DNA of 57,568 bases from Treponema sp. (lineage in GTDB: Bacteria > Spirochaetota > Spirochaetia > Treponematales > Treponemataceae). The stretch lies in the NCBI GenBank assembly GCA_024695625.1, contig JAILHV010000020.1, positions 1-57,568 on the forward strand, read 5' to 3'. Made by a program: the position numbers and the translations under genes. Every line of letters begins with the position of its first letter. The stretch's first letter is position 1. Shown one piece after another: positions 26,009 to 34,345 of the stretch. The notes under the pieces are model-generated. The model worked only from the letters and a program-made list of their open reading frames with translations. It was not told where the DNA came from and did not search any database.

Positions 26009-26416
26009 TTACTGCCCCTCTTCCATCCTGAAGGAAAAATTCTCCACCTTAAGGCTTCTTATTGTGGAAATCACGTCAACGACCTTCTGGTAGGGTGTTT
26101 CGGAATTTATCGTAAGCAGGAAGGTAAGGTTTGGCCAGGTCCTTAGCTTTTCGCTGATTCTTACGGACAGGTCTTCCATTTTGATTTCGCTTCCGTCCAT
26201 ATAGATGCTTCCGTCTGCCGAAAGCGAACACTTTAAGATGTCCTGGGTGTTCACTACGATGGGCTTTTCCTTGGAAGGCAGGTTGAGCAGAAAGCCCTTG
26301 TTTACGTTGAATCCTGCAATCACGATAAAGAAAATTATCAGCAGGAAGGACAGGTCGTTAAGAGAGCCGGAACTTCCCGCATCCTCTAGGTTACGCCGTG
26401 TAAGTCTTTTTATCAT
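26009..26416 (-). CDS. exbD: ExbD/TolR biopolymer transport protein (first copy)
   Basis: A 135-residue ExbD with the membrane-helix aspartate in SLNDLSFLLIIFFIVIAG and a periplasmic domain ending in TPYQKVVDVISTIRSL. The ATG at 26416, inside the end of exbB, has GAGG upstream and gives the family's usual length; the longer frame reads antisense-like basic sequence. It differs strongly from the second exbD outside the helix, so the two may form a mixed complex. Confidence 0.87.
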   Translation of the reverse strand: MIKRLTRRNLEDAGSSGSLNDLSFLLIIFFIVIAGFNVNKGFLLNLPSKEKPIVVNTQDILKCSLSADGSIYMDGSEIKMEDLSVRISEKLRTWPNLTFLLTINSETPYQKVVDVISTIRSLKVENFSFRMEEGQ

Positions 26417-27083
26417 AGCCAGCCTCAGCTGCAATTTGCGAATCAGGTTCAGCCTTTTCCATGTCGATAAGCTCCGGCACAAGGTCGTTGATGGCCTTTG
26501 TTGCCTCTGCCGCAAAGCGGTCAATCTTCTGAATCAAAAGGTTGTATGCAATCAGGGCGACGATTGCGATAATCAGACCGAATACAGTCGTAATCAGGGC
26601 CTCGTAGATTCCTCCTGCAACAAGCTGGGCGTTTACGTCGGTTGCCTGTGCGATTGACTGGAATGCCCCAATCATGCCGGAAACAGTTCCCAAAAAGCCT
26701 GTAAGCGGGGCAAGGGAAGAAAGTGCCGTAAGATAGTTGAATCCGTTTTCCATGCGGCGAAGTCTTTCCTGGGCTTCTGCCTCTGCCGCACGCTCCATCC
26801 TGCTTTCTCCGTACTTTGAATTCTGAAGGAGGGCAAGGAGGATTGATGCAACAGTCTGCTTGTGGTTGAACGAAGCAAGGTATTCCTCTGCCTCTGTCTT
26901 TTTGCCCTGCTGCAGGTAGCCAAGCACTTTGTCGCGTACCGGGGCAACCTTGCAGTTGTGCCAGGCAAGGTAAATGCAGCGTTCTATTACTATGGCTATG
27001 GTTGCCACGGAGAATGCAAGGAGAACCCACATGAAGGGACCGCCAAGTTTGAACAATTCGATTAAGCTGAATCCTTTTTCCAT
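26391..27083 (-). CDS. exbB: ExbB/TolQ/MotA-family proton channel subunit
   Basis: A 230-residue ExbB with three membrane helices: about residues 13-34, 118-140 and 158-180. The segment LAPLTGFLGTVSGMIGAF through IYEALITTVFGLIIAI is the family core. AGGAG precedes the ATG at 27083. It heads the exbB-exbD-exbD-tonB operon and lies downstream of an ECF-type promoter motif shared with the TonB receptor and the sigma operon. Confidence 0.9.
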   Translation of the reverse strand: MEKGFSLIELFKLGGPFMWVLLAFSVATIAIVIERCIYLAWHNCKVAPVRDKVLGYLQQGKKTEAEEYLASFNHKQTVASILLALLQNSKYGESRMERAAEAEAQERLRRMENGFNYLTALSSLAPLTGFLGTVSGMIGAFQSIAQATDVNAQLVAGGIYEALITTVFGLIIAIVALIAYNLLIQKIDRFAAEATKAINDLVPELIDMEKAEPDSQIAAEAGYDKKTYTA

Positions 27084-27119
27084 TTTTATACTCCTGAATG
27101 TTTTAATCGCTTCTATAAA

Positions 27120-27150
27120 ATATAACACCCCGGACTTGCCGGAGTGTCAC
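27120..27150 (-). promoter_or_regulatory. shared ECF-type promoter motif, exbB operon
   Basis: On the minus strand an A-tract, GTGACAC (27144-27150), 15 bp, GTGTTATAT (27120-27128), 36 nt before the exbB ATG. The internal CCGG pair makes the site fold into a hairpin as well. Confidence 0.65.
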
Positions 27151-27180
27151 TTTTTTTTCGTGTTTTTTACTTATAATTTT

Positions 27181-27220
27181 ATGCTGATAAAATCTGCTTT
27201 ATGCTGATGAAATCTGCCTT
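27181..27220. repeat. 20-bp tandem duplication
   Basis: ATGCTGATAAAATCTGCTTT at 27181-27200 is followed by a copy with two changes at 27201-27220, just downstream of the TonB receptor stop. Confidence 0.7.
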
Positions 27221-27223
27221 TGC

Positions 27224-29752
27224 CTAGAAGTTGACCTTTAGCCCAAGCGAAGGAATCGGTATTCCCAGGTTAAAGTCAGCGCTCTCCCTTACGTCGCTCA
27301 TTTCTCCAGTGTAGCGGTCGAATGACCTGTCGCCCTTTGGCGCGTATAGGTTCACGAAGGCATCCTGGAGGGCAAAGTAGAATTCCCAGCTGGTCTTGTC
27401 GTTGTTGGTCTTCCACTGGTAGGCAATCCTAAGGTCAACCGGGCAAGAAATCTGGTTCCTAAGGCTGTCGCTGTAGAAGGAACTGCGTGTGTAGCGCTGG
27501 ATTACGCTTCCGTCGTCCAGCATTGCGGCATAGCAGCCCACGTCACCGGTCTTGTCCTTTGGCTCTCCGGTTGCAAGGGTTCCCTTTACGGTGAATGTCC
27601 AGCCCTTTGCAAAGTGCCAGTTTGAAACAAGGTTTACCGTGTGGAAGCGGTGGTAGCTTGGATAGTACCATTCGTCCAGCGGGTCTCCGTACATGGAGCT
27701 TGGTGCATACACTCCGTCCTTTATGTCTGCCGGGTTCATGAAGCGTGAATAGATGAATGAATATGAAAGGTAGCCGTCCCATGCGCCCCCGACTTTCTTT
27801 TCTATCATCGTGTCAACTCCGAACACGTGGCCCTTTCCGTCCGACTTTGCAGTAACGTCAATGTCCTGGTAGTTGCTGCTTGCGTCTGTTGCCGAGTAGG
27901 CGTAAATCCTTGAAAGGTAGTAGCGGTAGTATGACTCAAGCTTAAAGTTCCATCCGCCTTCAAGGTCAACGTCTGCACCGAGTACGGAGAAGATGGCCCT
28001 GTTTGGGTGCATGTCAAAGTTCTTTACGCCCATGTCCTTGGAAAGAATCATTGCCTCGCGGGGAATGGAGACAAAGAGGCCTGAGCCAGCAGTAAAGGAA
28101 ACCTTTTCCACGCTGCCAAGATTGCGCCATGGGGTATAGGTTACGCTTGCGCGGGGGCATAGGTCAGGAAGAAAATTCACCCTAAAGTCGTCGTCGCTGT
28201 TCCAAAGGGTTATGAATTCTCCCCTCACGCCGACTTCTGCCTGAACGGGGTCATTTTCACCGCCGAATTCCCATGTGAGGAATGCCGCATTGTCAAGAAT
28301 GCAGTTCCCCTTGGTTTCGCTTGAAAAATTCACCCTTCTAAAGAGCCAGTTGCCGTTGATTTCAAGGTCTGTCCAGCCGGCCTGCTTTTCCGTAGTCTTT
28401 GATGTGGAGAATGTCTCTTCCACGCCTGCGCAGATGTGGTTCCTCTCGTCAATTTCAATTTCACCTTCAACCCTTCCAGAAACAAGGTGGTTGTCGATTT
28501 TTTCTATCATGCTGGAATTGAGGTTTGGAATATCGTAAGATGCACCAGATGCAACGCCTGGAAGAAAGCCGTATTTGCTTACAAAATCATCGTTGTACTT
28601 GATGGAGCCGCTTTCCGTAAGGTTCATGTCCATGTCTTCGAACATGCCGTTGTAGGAAAGGTTGCCGCGGAAAAGCAGCTTGTCGCTTGCAAGGTATTTT
28701 ACCCTTATTCCGCCAAGTGCCTGGTAGATATCGTAGTCCATTATGGCGCGAGTCTTTAGGCCGTCCTCTTCCTCTGTCTGGTCAATTTCAAGTCCGTCAC
28801 TTCCAAAAAAGCCGATTACGGAAAATGAAAGCTCCGGGCTTGGGTTAAGGTCTGTCTTTACAAAAAAGTCGCGGATGTAGGGTGCCCTCTTAATAAAGTC
28901 AAGGTCGCCAACATCAGCCTTCTTGAATCCCCATACAACCGGGTCAAGGTAGCTTATGTGGGCTCCCACCAGCATTCCTCCCAGGTCCTTGCCAAAAGGA
29001 ACTTGTGCAAAGGCATCCGCGCATGTTGTTGAAAGGCCTGCGTTCAAGTGGAAGTTTTCGTAGTCAGGGGTTATTGTGCTTGCTTCCAAAAGGCCTGCAC
29101 TTGCCCTGCCGTAGCGGGAAGAAAATACGCCGTTTGAAAGCTTTATTGAATCCACCATCGACGGATTGAAGATTGAAACTCCGCCGCCCCAGTGCCAGGG
29201 GTAAACCGTGTACATTCCGTCCAGAAGGCAGGCTGCTTCCCTTGGGTCACCGCCACGGATAGAAGGCTCCGTTCCCCATGCGCCGCTGTATGAAACGCCA
29301 GGCAGCGTGCGGATTGAGGCCATGCAGTCTTCCACAAGACCTATGTTTGCAGTCGTGTGCATCTGCTCCTTTGTCATCACCTTTGCAACGCCGACTTTTT
29401 CCTCTGTCTTTTCCGGGGCAGCGCGGTTAACCACGAGCTCCTTTCCTTCAATTACATCTGCAAGGCTCATGTTGATTACAAGGGCTTTTCCTGTTCCCGA
29501 AAATTTTACGGAAACTTCCTTGTAGCCGGGAAGACTTGCCCTGATTGTGCCGGATGTTACGCTGTCGGGAAGATTGAGGACGGCATTTCCGTCTTCGTCC
29601 GCATAGCCCGTAATCCTAGGGTTTGCCTCCAGGGTAAGTTTTGCGCCCTCAAGCGGAAAGTCAAGGTCTTTGTCTATTACAGAAATTCTAAGTCCCGCCG
29701 CAAAAGCAAAGGCTGGAACAATTGTCATAAGCAAAGCAACTAATTTTTTCAT
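27224..29752 (-). CDS. TonB-dependent outer-membrane receptor
   Basis: An 842-residue outer-membrane transporter. Signal peptide 1-20 (MKKLVALLMTIVPAFAFAAG), a carboxypeptidase-regulatory-like domain at 22-95, a candidate TonB box around KELVVNRAAPEK, a plug domain at about 120-240 (SIRGGDPREAACLLDG, the usual plug core) and a 22-strand barrel ending in a final aromatic (KVNF). It should import a substrate too large for porins, such as an iron or nickel chelate or an oligosaccharide; nothing identifies it. Its promoter carries the motif shared with the exb/tonB operon and the ECF sigma operon, so all belong to one regulon (inference). Confidence 0.88.
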   Translation of the reverse strand: MKKLVALLMTIVPAFAFAAGLRISVIDKDLDFPLEGAKLTLEANPRITGYADEDGNAVLNLPDSVTSGTIRASLPGYKEVSVKFSGTGKALVINMSLADVIEGKELVVNRAAPEKTEEKVGVAKVMTKEQMHTTANIGLVEDCMASIRTLPGVSYSGAWGTEPSIRGGDPREAACLLDGMYTVYPWHWGGGVSIFNPSMVDSIKLSNGVFSSRYGRASAGLLEASTITPDYENFHLNAGLSTTCADAFAQVPFGKDLGGMLVGAHISYLDPVVWGFKKADVGDLDFIKRAPYIRDFFVKTDLNPSPELSFSVIGFFGSDGLEIDQTEEEDGLKTRAIMDYDIYQALGGIRVKYLASDKLLFRGNLSYNGMFEDMDMNLTESGSIKYNDDFVSKYGFLPGVASGASYDIPNLNSSMIEKIDNHLVSGRVEGEIEIDERNHICAGVEETFSTSKTTEKQAGWTDLEINGNWLFRRVNFSSETKGNCILDNAAFLTWEFGGENDPVQAEVGVRGEFITLWNSDDDFRVNFLPDLCPRASVTYTPWRNLGSVEKVSFTAGSGLFVSIPREAMILSKDMGVKNFDMHPNRAIFSVLGADVDLEGGWNFKLESYYRYYLSRIYAYSATDASSNYQDIDVTAKSDGKGHVFGVDTMIEKKVGGAWDGYLSYSFIYSRFMNPADIKDGVYAPSSMYGDPLDEWYYPSYHRFHTVNLVSNWHFAKGWTFTVKGTLATGEPKDKTGDVGCYAAMLDDGSVIQRYTRSSFYSDSLRNQISCPVDLRIAYQWKTNNDKTSWEFYFALQDAFVNLYAPKGDRSFDRYTGEMSDVRESADFNLGIPIPSLGLKVNF

Positions 29753-29770
29753 TTTATAACCTCGTTATTC

Positions 29771-29801
29771 ATTAGACACGCGAGGCTGAAAAATGTGTTA
29801 C
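29771..29801 (-). promoter_or_regulatory. shared ECF-type promoter motif, TonB receptor
   Basis: A-tract, GTAACAC (29795-29801), 15 bp, GTGTCTAAT (29771-29779), 18 nt before the receptor ATG. The downstream box is identical to that of the sigma operon. Confidence 0.7.
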
Positions 29802-29817
29802 TTTTTAATTTTCTCTT

Positions 29818-29964
29818 TTTGGACGGCAGGCCAGCTTTTACTGTGCCTGGCACTCCGTGGCCAGTCAGGGCCATATTTTACCCCGCTTTGCGGGGTTCCG
29901 GCTTACGCCTCCATTGCTGTCGCAACGAGTTGCAAGCAACTCGCCCCTCCAATCGGGCGTAGGC
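29818..29964 (-). repeat. structured intergenic repeat, copy B
   Basis: Inverted relative to copy A. Carries CCCCGC-TTT-GCGGGG, the TTCCGGCTTACGCC stem and the central stem GAGTTGC-AA-GCAACTC (29927-29942), then GCCCCTCCAATCGG. It fills most of the spacer between the caspase gene and the receptor promoter. Confidence 0.72.
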
Positions 29965-30005
29965 TGGGGGGCAAGAAATGCGATTTAGTATTCCACGGTG
30001 ATTCT

Positions 30006-32207
30006 TCAGTTCAATGAAAACTTTACGCCAAGCTCAAACTCTGGGTGAATCTTTAGATCTCCGGCATTTATCGTAAGGTTGTTGTCCAGATGGTCAAAGG
30101 CCTTTTTGTCTCCTTCGTATTCAAAGGAGAAGATTGCTCCGCCAAAAACCCTTAGGTGCTTTATTGGGCTAAAGCTTACCGAAATCCTTGATGAAGGGAA
30201 GAAGTGTGCCCCAAAGCTAAGCACTGTTTCATCGTCCTCTGCTTCGGCCTTGTCTTTTTCGTATTCCTCATCATCCTTTTCGTATGCAACAAAGTTTGCC
30301 ATGCCCTCAACGTCCAAGTTGATTTTGCCAAATTCAAAGCGGGAACCGAGCCCTGCCATTGTGACCATGTTTGCTTCTGAAAAGCTCTTGTCGCTAAAGC
30401 AATTCTTTGCTTTTCCAGACACTCCAAGCGTTGTGTACAAGTGCTTGTTGCCGGAGCTTAATGTTACGCGTATGTTCTTGTCAGAAGTAAAGGATGTTCC
30501 AAATTCAAAGACACCGTTCTTGGAATAGTTTACAAGGCCAAGCTGGATTCCTTCTGCTTCTTTTGCAACGTTTACAAGTCCAATCTGAGCACTGCCCTTT
30601 TTGAGATTTCCTGTATAGTTGCATCCTGCCGACACCTGGCTTCCTTCAGTTTCCTCTGCCATGTTGAAAATTGCAGCTCCCTGGAAACCCTTAAGCTTTT
30701 GCGCAGTGTTGAAAATTCCTGCTAGCTGGCATCCGTGCACCTCTCCTGCCTTGTTGAAGATGCCTGTAACCTGGGCACCGGTCACATTGTCCGCAGTGTT
30801 GTAGATGCCGCTTACCTGTGCGCCTTTTATGTTTTCTGCGATGTTGAAGATGCCGCTTACCTGAGCACCCTTTGCGGATTTTGCAGTGTTGTAGATGTAG
30901 CTTACCTGGGCACCCGTAAGGTATTCGCTGTCGTTAACACCAATAGCAACCATGGCACCGTTTGTTTTGTAGACTTTGGAGCGCAGAAGTCCCAGTGAAA
31001 AGCTTGTTACGACTTTTTTGTGGAAGGGACGGGAAATTTCGTTGTTGAGGAGTGAGAATTCAACGGGGACACGCATTTCGCCGTTTGTACCTTCTGATTC
31101 CGCCTCATCTTCCCCGCTGTCGCCGCGAGTCCTGTTGAATGAAGATGCCACAGGGGAAAGAGAATCTGATGTCAGTTCGTAGCTTTTTCCAGCCTTTAGC
31201 GTGAAGTTTCCTGTCATGGTCACGTTTTTTGTAATCAGCGTTGCCGAATAGTCTCCGTTTTCAAGCGCAAGGTAGACGGGCTTTTTTTCCGTCTTGTTTA
31301 TTTCGGACACGAGCTTGCCGTTTTTGTCACGGATTATTATGCGGCCTGTAAGACCTGGGGAAAGGGTTACTATGCTGTCTGAGCTTGAAATGTCGGAAAG
31401 CACCAGGTCGCCCGAGCCTACGAGCGTGATGTTGTAGTTGGGGTGCTGGGGCCCTGCGGAACTGTTTTCCGTTTTGGAAAGCGTCTCGTTGAATGCATAG
31501 GAATAGAGTTCATTCAGCGTAACCTTTTTGTCGCCTGAGCTGTCTGCTGCACCGCGGAGTCCTGTTACTACTGCGTTCGTGAAGAATGAAGATCCTATCT
31601 CGTCGGATTCCTGGGAGAACTCCTGGGAAGAGCTTGATGAAAGGTAGGCGTGCCCCTTTACTACGGATGAGTCGTCCATGAGGAAGGGCTTCTGTTTCTG
31701 GCCACCCTTTGTGCGGATGAAGTTGCCCGAATAGCATGAGTCAAGTATTACAACATGAACGTCGCTGGGCACGTTGCTGATGGAAGCCTTGAGGCTTGAA
31801 TATCCGTAGCTTGTGTTTCCGAGCAGCAGGGCATTTTCGTCTGAATGGCCTGAATAGTAGAAGAGGAATTCGGAGCGTTTGGAATTAGCCTTGTTTTTGC
31901 TAATCATCCGGGAGACCGTCTGCATTGCCTCGTCAAGGTCTGATTTTGTCGGGTCAAGCAGGAGTATTCCGTTTGAGCGGGGAATTCCGCCTATTTCTGC
32001 CATGGTCTTTTGGAATGCTATTGCGTCTGTTCCCGCATAGAGGAGCTTCTGGTTTTTCTTGCCGCCGTTGTTCGAGCCTACAAAAATTGCGTAGCGTTCA
32101 ACCCCCGCAGATTCACCTGCCAGTGCAAATGCGGCAAGCGGGGCCAGTGTGCTTTGTATAAATAAAAGTATAGGCAAGATATATTTTTTCATAGCGTTCA
32201 TTTTCAT
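30006..32207 (-). CDS. exported caspase-family protein with surface repeats
   Basis: A 733-residue protein. A signal peptide (about 6-30) is followed by a caspase/C14 domain at 35-280 with His121 in YYSGHSDEN and Cys158 in ILDSCYSGNF, both intact. Residues about 285-350 look like a PEGA-type beta domain. Residues 432-563 hold nine 15-residue units of pattern GxQVxGIxNxAxxxx, resembling the surface repeats described in Leptospira proteins. The remainder (565-733) is beta-rich and ends in an asparagine after an aromatic-alternating strand, so it may be an outer-membrane barrel. Third gene of the ECF sigma operon. A protease acting at the cell surface or periplasm is the simplest reading. Another in-frame ATG lies at 32192. 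Confidence 0.78.
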   Translation of the reverse strand: MKMNAMKKYILPILLFIQSTLAPLAAFALAGESAGVERYAIFVGSNNGGKKNQKLLYAGTDAIAFQKTMAEIGGIPRSNGILLLDPTKSDLDEAMQTVSRMISKNKANSKRSEFLFYYSGHSDENALLLGNTSYGYSSLKASISNVPSDVHVVILDSCYSGNFIRTKGGQKQKPFLMDDSSVVKGHAYLSSSSSQEFSQESDEIGSSFFTNAVVTGLRGAADSSGDKKVTLNELYSYAFNETLSKTENSSAGPQHPNYNITLVGSGDLVLSDISSSDSIVTLSPGLTGRIIIRDKNGKLVSEINKTEKKPVYLALENGDYSATLITKNVTMTGNFTLKAGKSYELTSDSLSPVASSFNRTRGDSGEDEAESEGTNGEMRVPVEFSLLNNEISRPFHKKVVTSFSLGLLRSKVYKTNGAMVAIGVNDSEYLTGAQVSYIYNTAKSAKGAQVSGIFNIAENIKGAQVSGIYNTADNVTGAQVTGIFNKAGEVHGCQLAGIFNTAQKLKGFQGAAIFNMAEETEGSQVSAGCNYTGNLKKGSAQIGLVNVAKEAEGIQLGLVNYSKNGVFEFGTSFTSDKNIRVTLSSGNKHLYTTLGVSGKAKNCFSDKSFSEANMVTMAGLGSRFEFGKINLDVEGMANFVAYEKDDEEYEKDKAEAEDDETVLSFGAHFFPSSRISVSFSPIKHLRVFGGAIFSFEYEGDKKAFDHLDNNLTINAGDLKIHPEFELGVKFSLN

Positions 32208-32216
32208 AATTGTACC

Positions 32217-32993
32217 CTATTTCTTTTTCAGTATAAAGATGGAACCGTCGCAGTCTTTTGGAAGGTATGAGCCTTTCTTTAGGAAGCTTATGCTGTATTT
32301 GTCCCTGCTGATTTTTTCTATTTCCGAAAGGTTGAATTCTTTTTCTGAGGCTACAAAGATGAAGCACTCATAGTCAGGGGCATTGTCGAGCGAGTAGGAG
32401 AATGAAAGCGGCACTTCCTCACCGGTCTTTTCAAGCTTTGCCGCAGCCCAGCTGTTTTCCGGGAAGTGGCGGGTAACGTTGCCGTTTCCGTCCACGCTGA
32501 ATATTACGCCGTAGTTGTATATGCCCGGCGTGTATGTAATCTGAATCAAGTCGTTTTCGCTTGCTTTTTCTCCGTTCTTGAGGAGCTGGGCATCATTTCC
32601 GTTCTGGCGGTAGAGCCTTATCTGGTGGTGGGCATTTCCCTTTATATGTATTGAACCTGTGACCGCTGTTTCCTTTGTGTTGCGCAAGGCAAGCGGAAGG
32701 GCAAATGCAAGGAGAAGAACTGCGGCTGCACAGTATTTCCAGACGGAAAGCCTTTGACCTTTTGATGCAGCTTCATTTTTTGCATAAGCCTTGGGCTGGT
32801 TTTTCTGCTCAAATCCCTTCTGCATGATTTTTGCGTGCATTTCATCAAGCGGGTATGCGGCAAGAATTTCCTCGTTTGACTTTCTGAGCTTTGCAAGCTC
32901 CGACTGAATGGCTTCCTTTCCGTATTTATCGTAATAGTCTTTTTCGTTTTTCTCGTCAAGAAGAATTTCTTCTAACAGCAACTGTGGAATCAT
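32217..32993 (-). CDS. ActD-like membrane protein, probable anti-sigma partner
   Basis: A 258-residue single-pass membrane protein. The cytoplasmic part (1-82) has the pattern LRKSNEEILAAYPLDEMHAKI typical of the proteins annotated ActD-like. A membrane helix spans about 86-103, and the periplasmic part (110-258) contains ITYTPGIYNYGVIFSVDG and HFPENS, which resemble DUF4384-type domains found beside caspases. By position between an ECF sigma factor and an exported protein it should act as the sigma factor's membrane partner (inference; I see no classic zinc anti-sigma motif). Its ATG follows the sigma stop by 2 nt, with GGGGG as ribosome site. Confidence 0.7.
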   Translation of the reverse strand: MIPQLLLEEILLDEKNEKDYYDKYGKEAIQSELAKLRKSNEEILAAYPLDEMHAKIMQKGFEQKNQPKAYAKNEAASKGQRLSVWKYCAAAVLLLAFALPLALRNTKETAVTGSIHIKGNAHHQIRLYRQNGNDAQLLKNGEKASENDLIQITYTPGIYNYGVIFSVDGNGNVTRHFPENSWAAAKLEKTGEEVPLSFSYSLDNAPDYECFIFVASEKEFNLSEIEKISRDKYSISFLKKGSYLPKDCDGSIFILKKK

Positions 32994-32995
32994 AA

Positions 32996-33493
32996 CTACC
33001 CCCTGTCCATAATTTGTGACGAATATTTTTTAAGTTCAGAAATCCTTTTCCTTACGCCCGAAACAGACATTCCGACCTGACCCGCCGTTTCTTCCAGCGT
33101 AAGACCGTCAACGAAATGCAGGGTTGCGATAAGGGCGTCCTTTTTGTCGCGGCCAGAGAAAATCTTCTCCAGAATGATTCCCGCTTCAATTTTGTCACGC
33201 TCGGCTTCAGAAAAACTGTCGGCAACCGTTTCGCTGATTACGTCAAAGTCAGGCCCGGAGCGAAGTTTGTCGGACCGGATCTTGTTAAGGCAAACTCTCG
33301 TGGCCGTTACGTAAAAAAGGCTTGAGCAAACTTCCTTGATTTTGCATTTGCTGTCCAGAATGCGCAGGAATACGTCCTGCATGGCATCCAGGGCCTTTTC
33401 TTCGTCTTTGAGAATTGCACGGCAGCGCCTCAGGACCATCGGGGCGTATTTTCTGTACACTTCGTCAAAATCACGGTTCGTTAAAGTTTTCAT
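32996..33493 (-). CDS. ECF-type RNA polymerase sigma factor
   Basis: A 165-residue sigma factor with only regions 2 and 4. Region 2 (about 8-75) includes the DAMQDVFLRIL core-binding motif, and region 4 (about 110-160) ends with ETAGQVGMSVSGVRKRISEL as the -35-recognition helix-turn-helix. First gene of the sigma/ActD-like/caspase operon. The promoter motif just upstream, shared with the TonB receptor and exbB operon, suggests that it drives its own expression. Confidence 0.87.
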   Translation of the reverse strand: MKTLTNRDFDEVYRKYAPMVLRRCRAILKDEEKALDAMQDVFLRILDSKCKIKEVCSSLFYVTATRVCLNKIRSDKLRSGPDFDVISETVADSFSEAERDKIEAGIILEKIFSGRDKKDALIATLHFVDGLTLEETAGQVGMSVSGVRKRISELKKYSSQIMDRG

Positions 33494-33518
33494 CTTGGTT
33501 AATTAACTCCGTCACTTT

Positions 33519-33549
33519 ATTAGACACTTGGAAAGGCCAAATGTGTCAC
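33519..33549 (-). promoter_or_regulatory. shared ECF-type promoter motif, sigma operon
   Basis: A-tract, GTGACAC (33543-33549), 15 bp, GTGTCTAAT (33519-33527), 25 nt before the sigma factor ATG and 20 nt past the lptB stop. The site could also be read as an inverted repeat GACAC-N15-GTGTC. Confidence 0.7.
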
Positions 33550-33568
33550 TTTTTTGAATCCAAATCTT

Positions 33569-34345
33569 TTACATTGAGAAGTCTTTGCCCAGGTAGATTT
33601 CGCGGGCCTTGGGGGAGGCCAGTATGTCCGCCTTGTTGCCCTGAACAATGAGTTCTCCTGTGGATATGATGATGGCACGGCTTGTGATTTCCAGCGTGTC
33701 GCGAACGTTGTGGTCTGTAATCAGTATGCCTATACCGCGCTTTGAAAGCTGTTTTATCATTTTTTTGATGTCGGCAACCGCAATCGGGTCTATTCCCGCA
33801 AAGGGTTCATCCAGTAGAAGGAATTTTGGTTCGATTGCAAGGGAGCGGGCAATTTCCGTGCGGCGGCGCTCACCTCCGGACAGGGTGTATGCCTGCTGCT
33901 TTCGTATACGGCTTATTGCAAATTCCTCTATGAGTTCCTCAAGCTTTTTCTTTTTCTGCTCTTTTGTAAGGTCCCGTCTTGTTTCAAGTATTGACCAGAT
34001 GTTTTCTTCTACGGTTAGCTTTCTGAAAACCGAGGGTTCCTGGGGAAGGTAGGATATGCCGAGCTGGGCCCGCTTGAACATGGGAAGAACCGTAATCCTC
34101 TTGTCGTCAAGGAATATTTCTCCGCTTGTGGGCTTGTAGAATCCTACAATCATATAGAATGTCGTTGTCTTTCCGGCACCGTTTGGCCCCAAAAGTCCTA
34201 CGACTTCTCCCGTCTGCATGGAAAATTCAACTCCCTTTACTACGTTTTTTTTTCCGAATGACTTGTGCAGGGAAGAGACTCTTAGCGAGTGTATGCCTGT
34301 CTGTGAAGGCTCGGAAAAGAGGTCGCCTGAATCATTGCTTTGCAT
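33569..34345 (-). CDS. lptB: LptB, ATPase of lipopolysaccharide-type export
   Basis: A 258-residue ATPase with the strong LptB pattern: Walker A GPNGAGKTTTFYM, the region GISYLPQEPSVFRKLTV, signature LSGGERRR and Walker B LLLDEPFAGIDP. LptB powers extraction of lipid from the inner membrane with the LptFG permease, which is not in this window. AAGGAGG precedes the ATG. It overlaps the lptA-like gene by 14 nt and ends the biogenesis operon. Confidence 0.92.
   Translation of the reverse strand: MQSNDSGDLFSEPSQTGIHSLRVSSLHKSFGKKNVVKGVEFSMQTGEVVGLLGPNGAGKTTTFYMIVGFYKPTSGEIFLDDKRITVLPMFKRAQLGISYLPQEPSVFRKLTVEENIWSILETRRDLTKEQKKKKLEELIEEFAISRIRKQQAYTLSGGERRRTEIARSLAIEPKFLLLDEPFAGIDPIAVADIKKMIKQLSKRGIGILITDHNVRDTLEITSRAIIISTGELIVQGNKADILASPKAREIYLGKDFSM

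Noticed and set aside
27120..27165. Rho-independent terminator on the plus strand (hairpin followed by T8)
   Set aside because: No plus-strand gene ends nearby, and the same sequence recurs with fixed 15-bp spacing before two other minus-strand starts, which fits a promoter better.
33494..33568. Terminator between lptB and the sigma operon
   Set aside because: The only stem is the promoter motif itself, and its T run is on the wrong strand for lptB.
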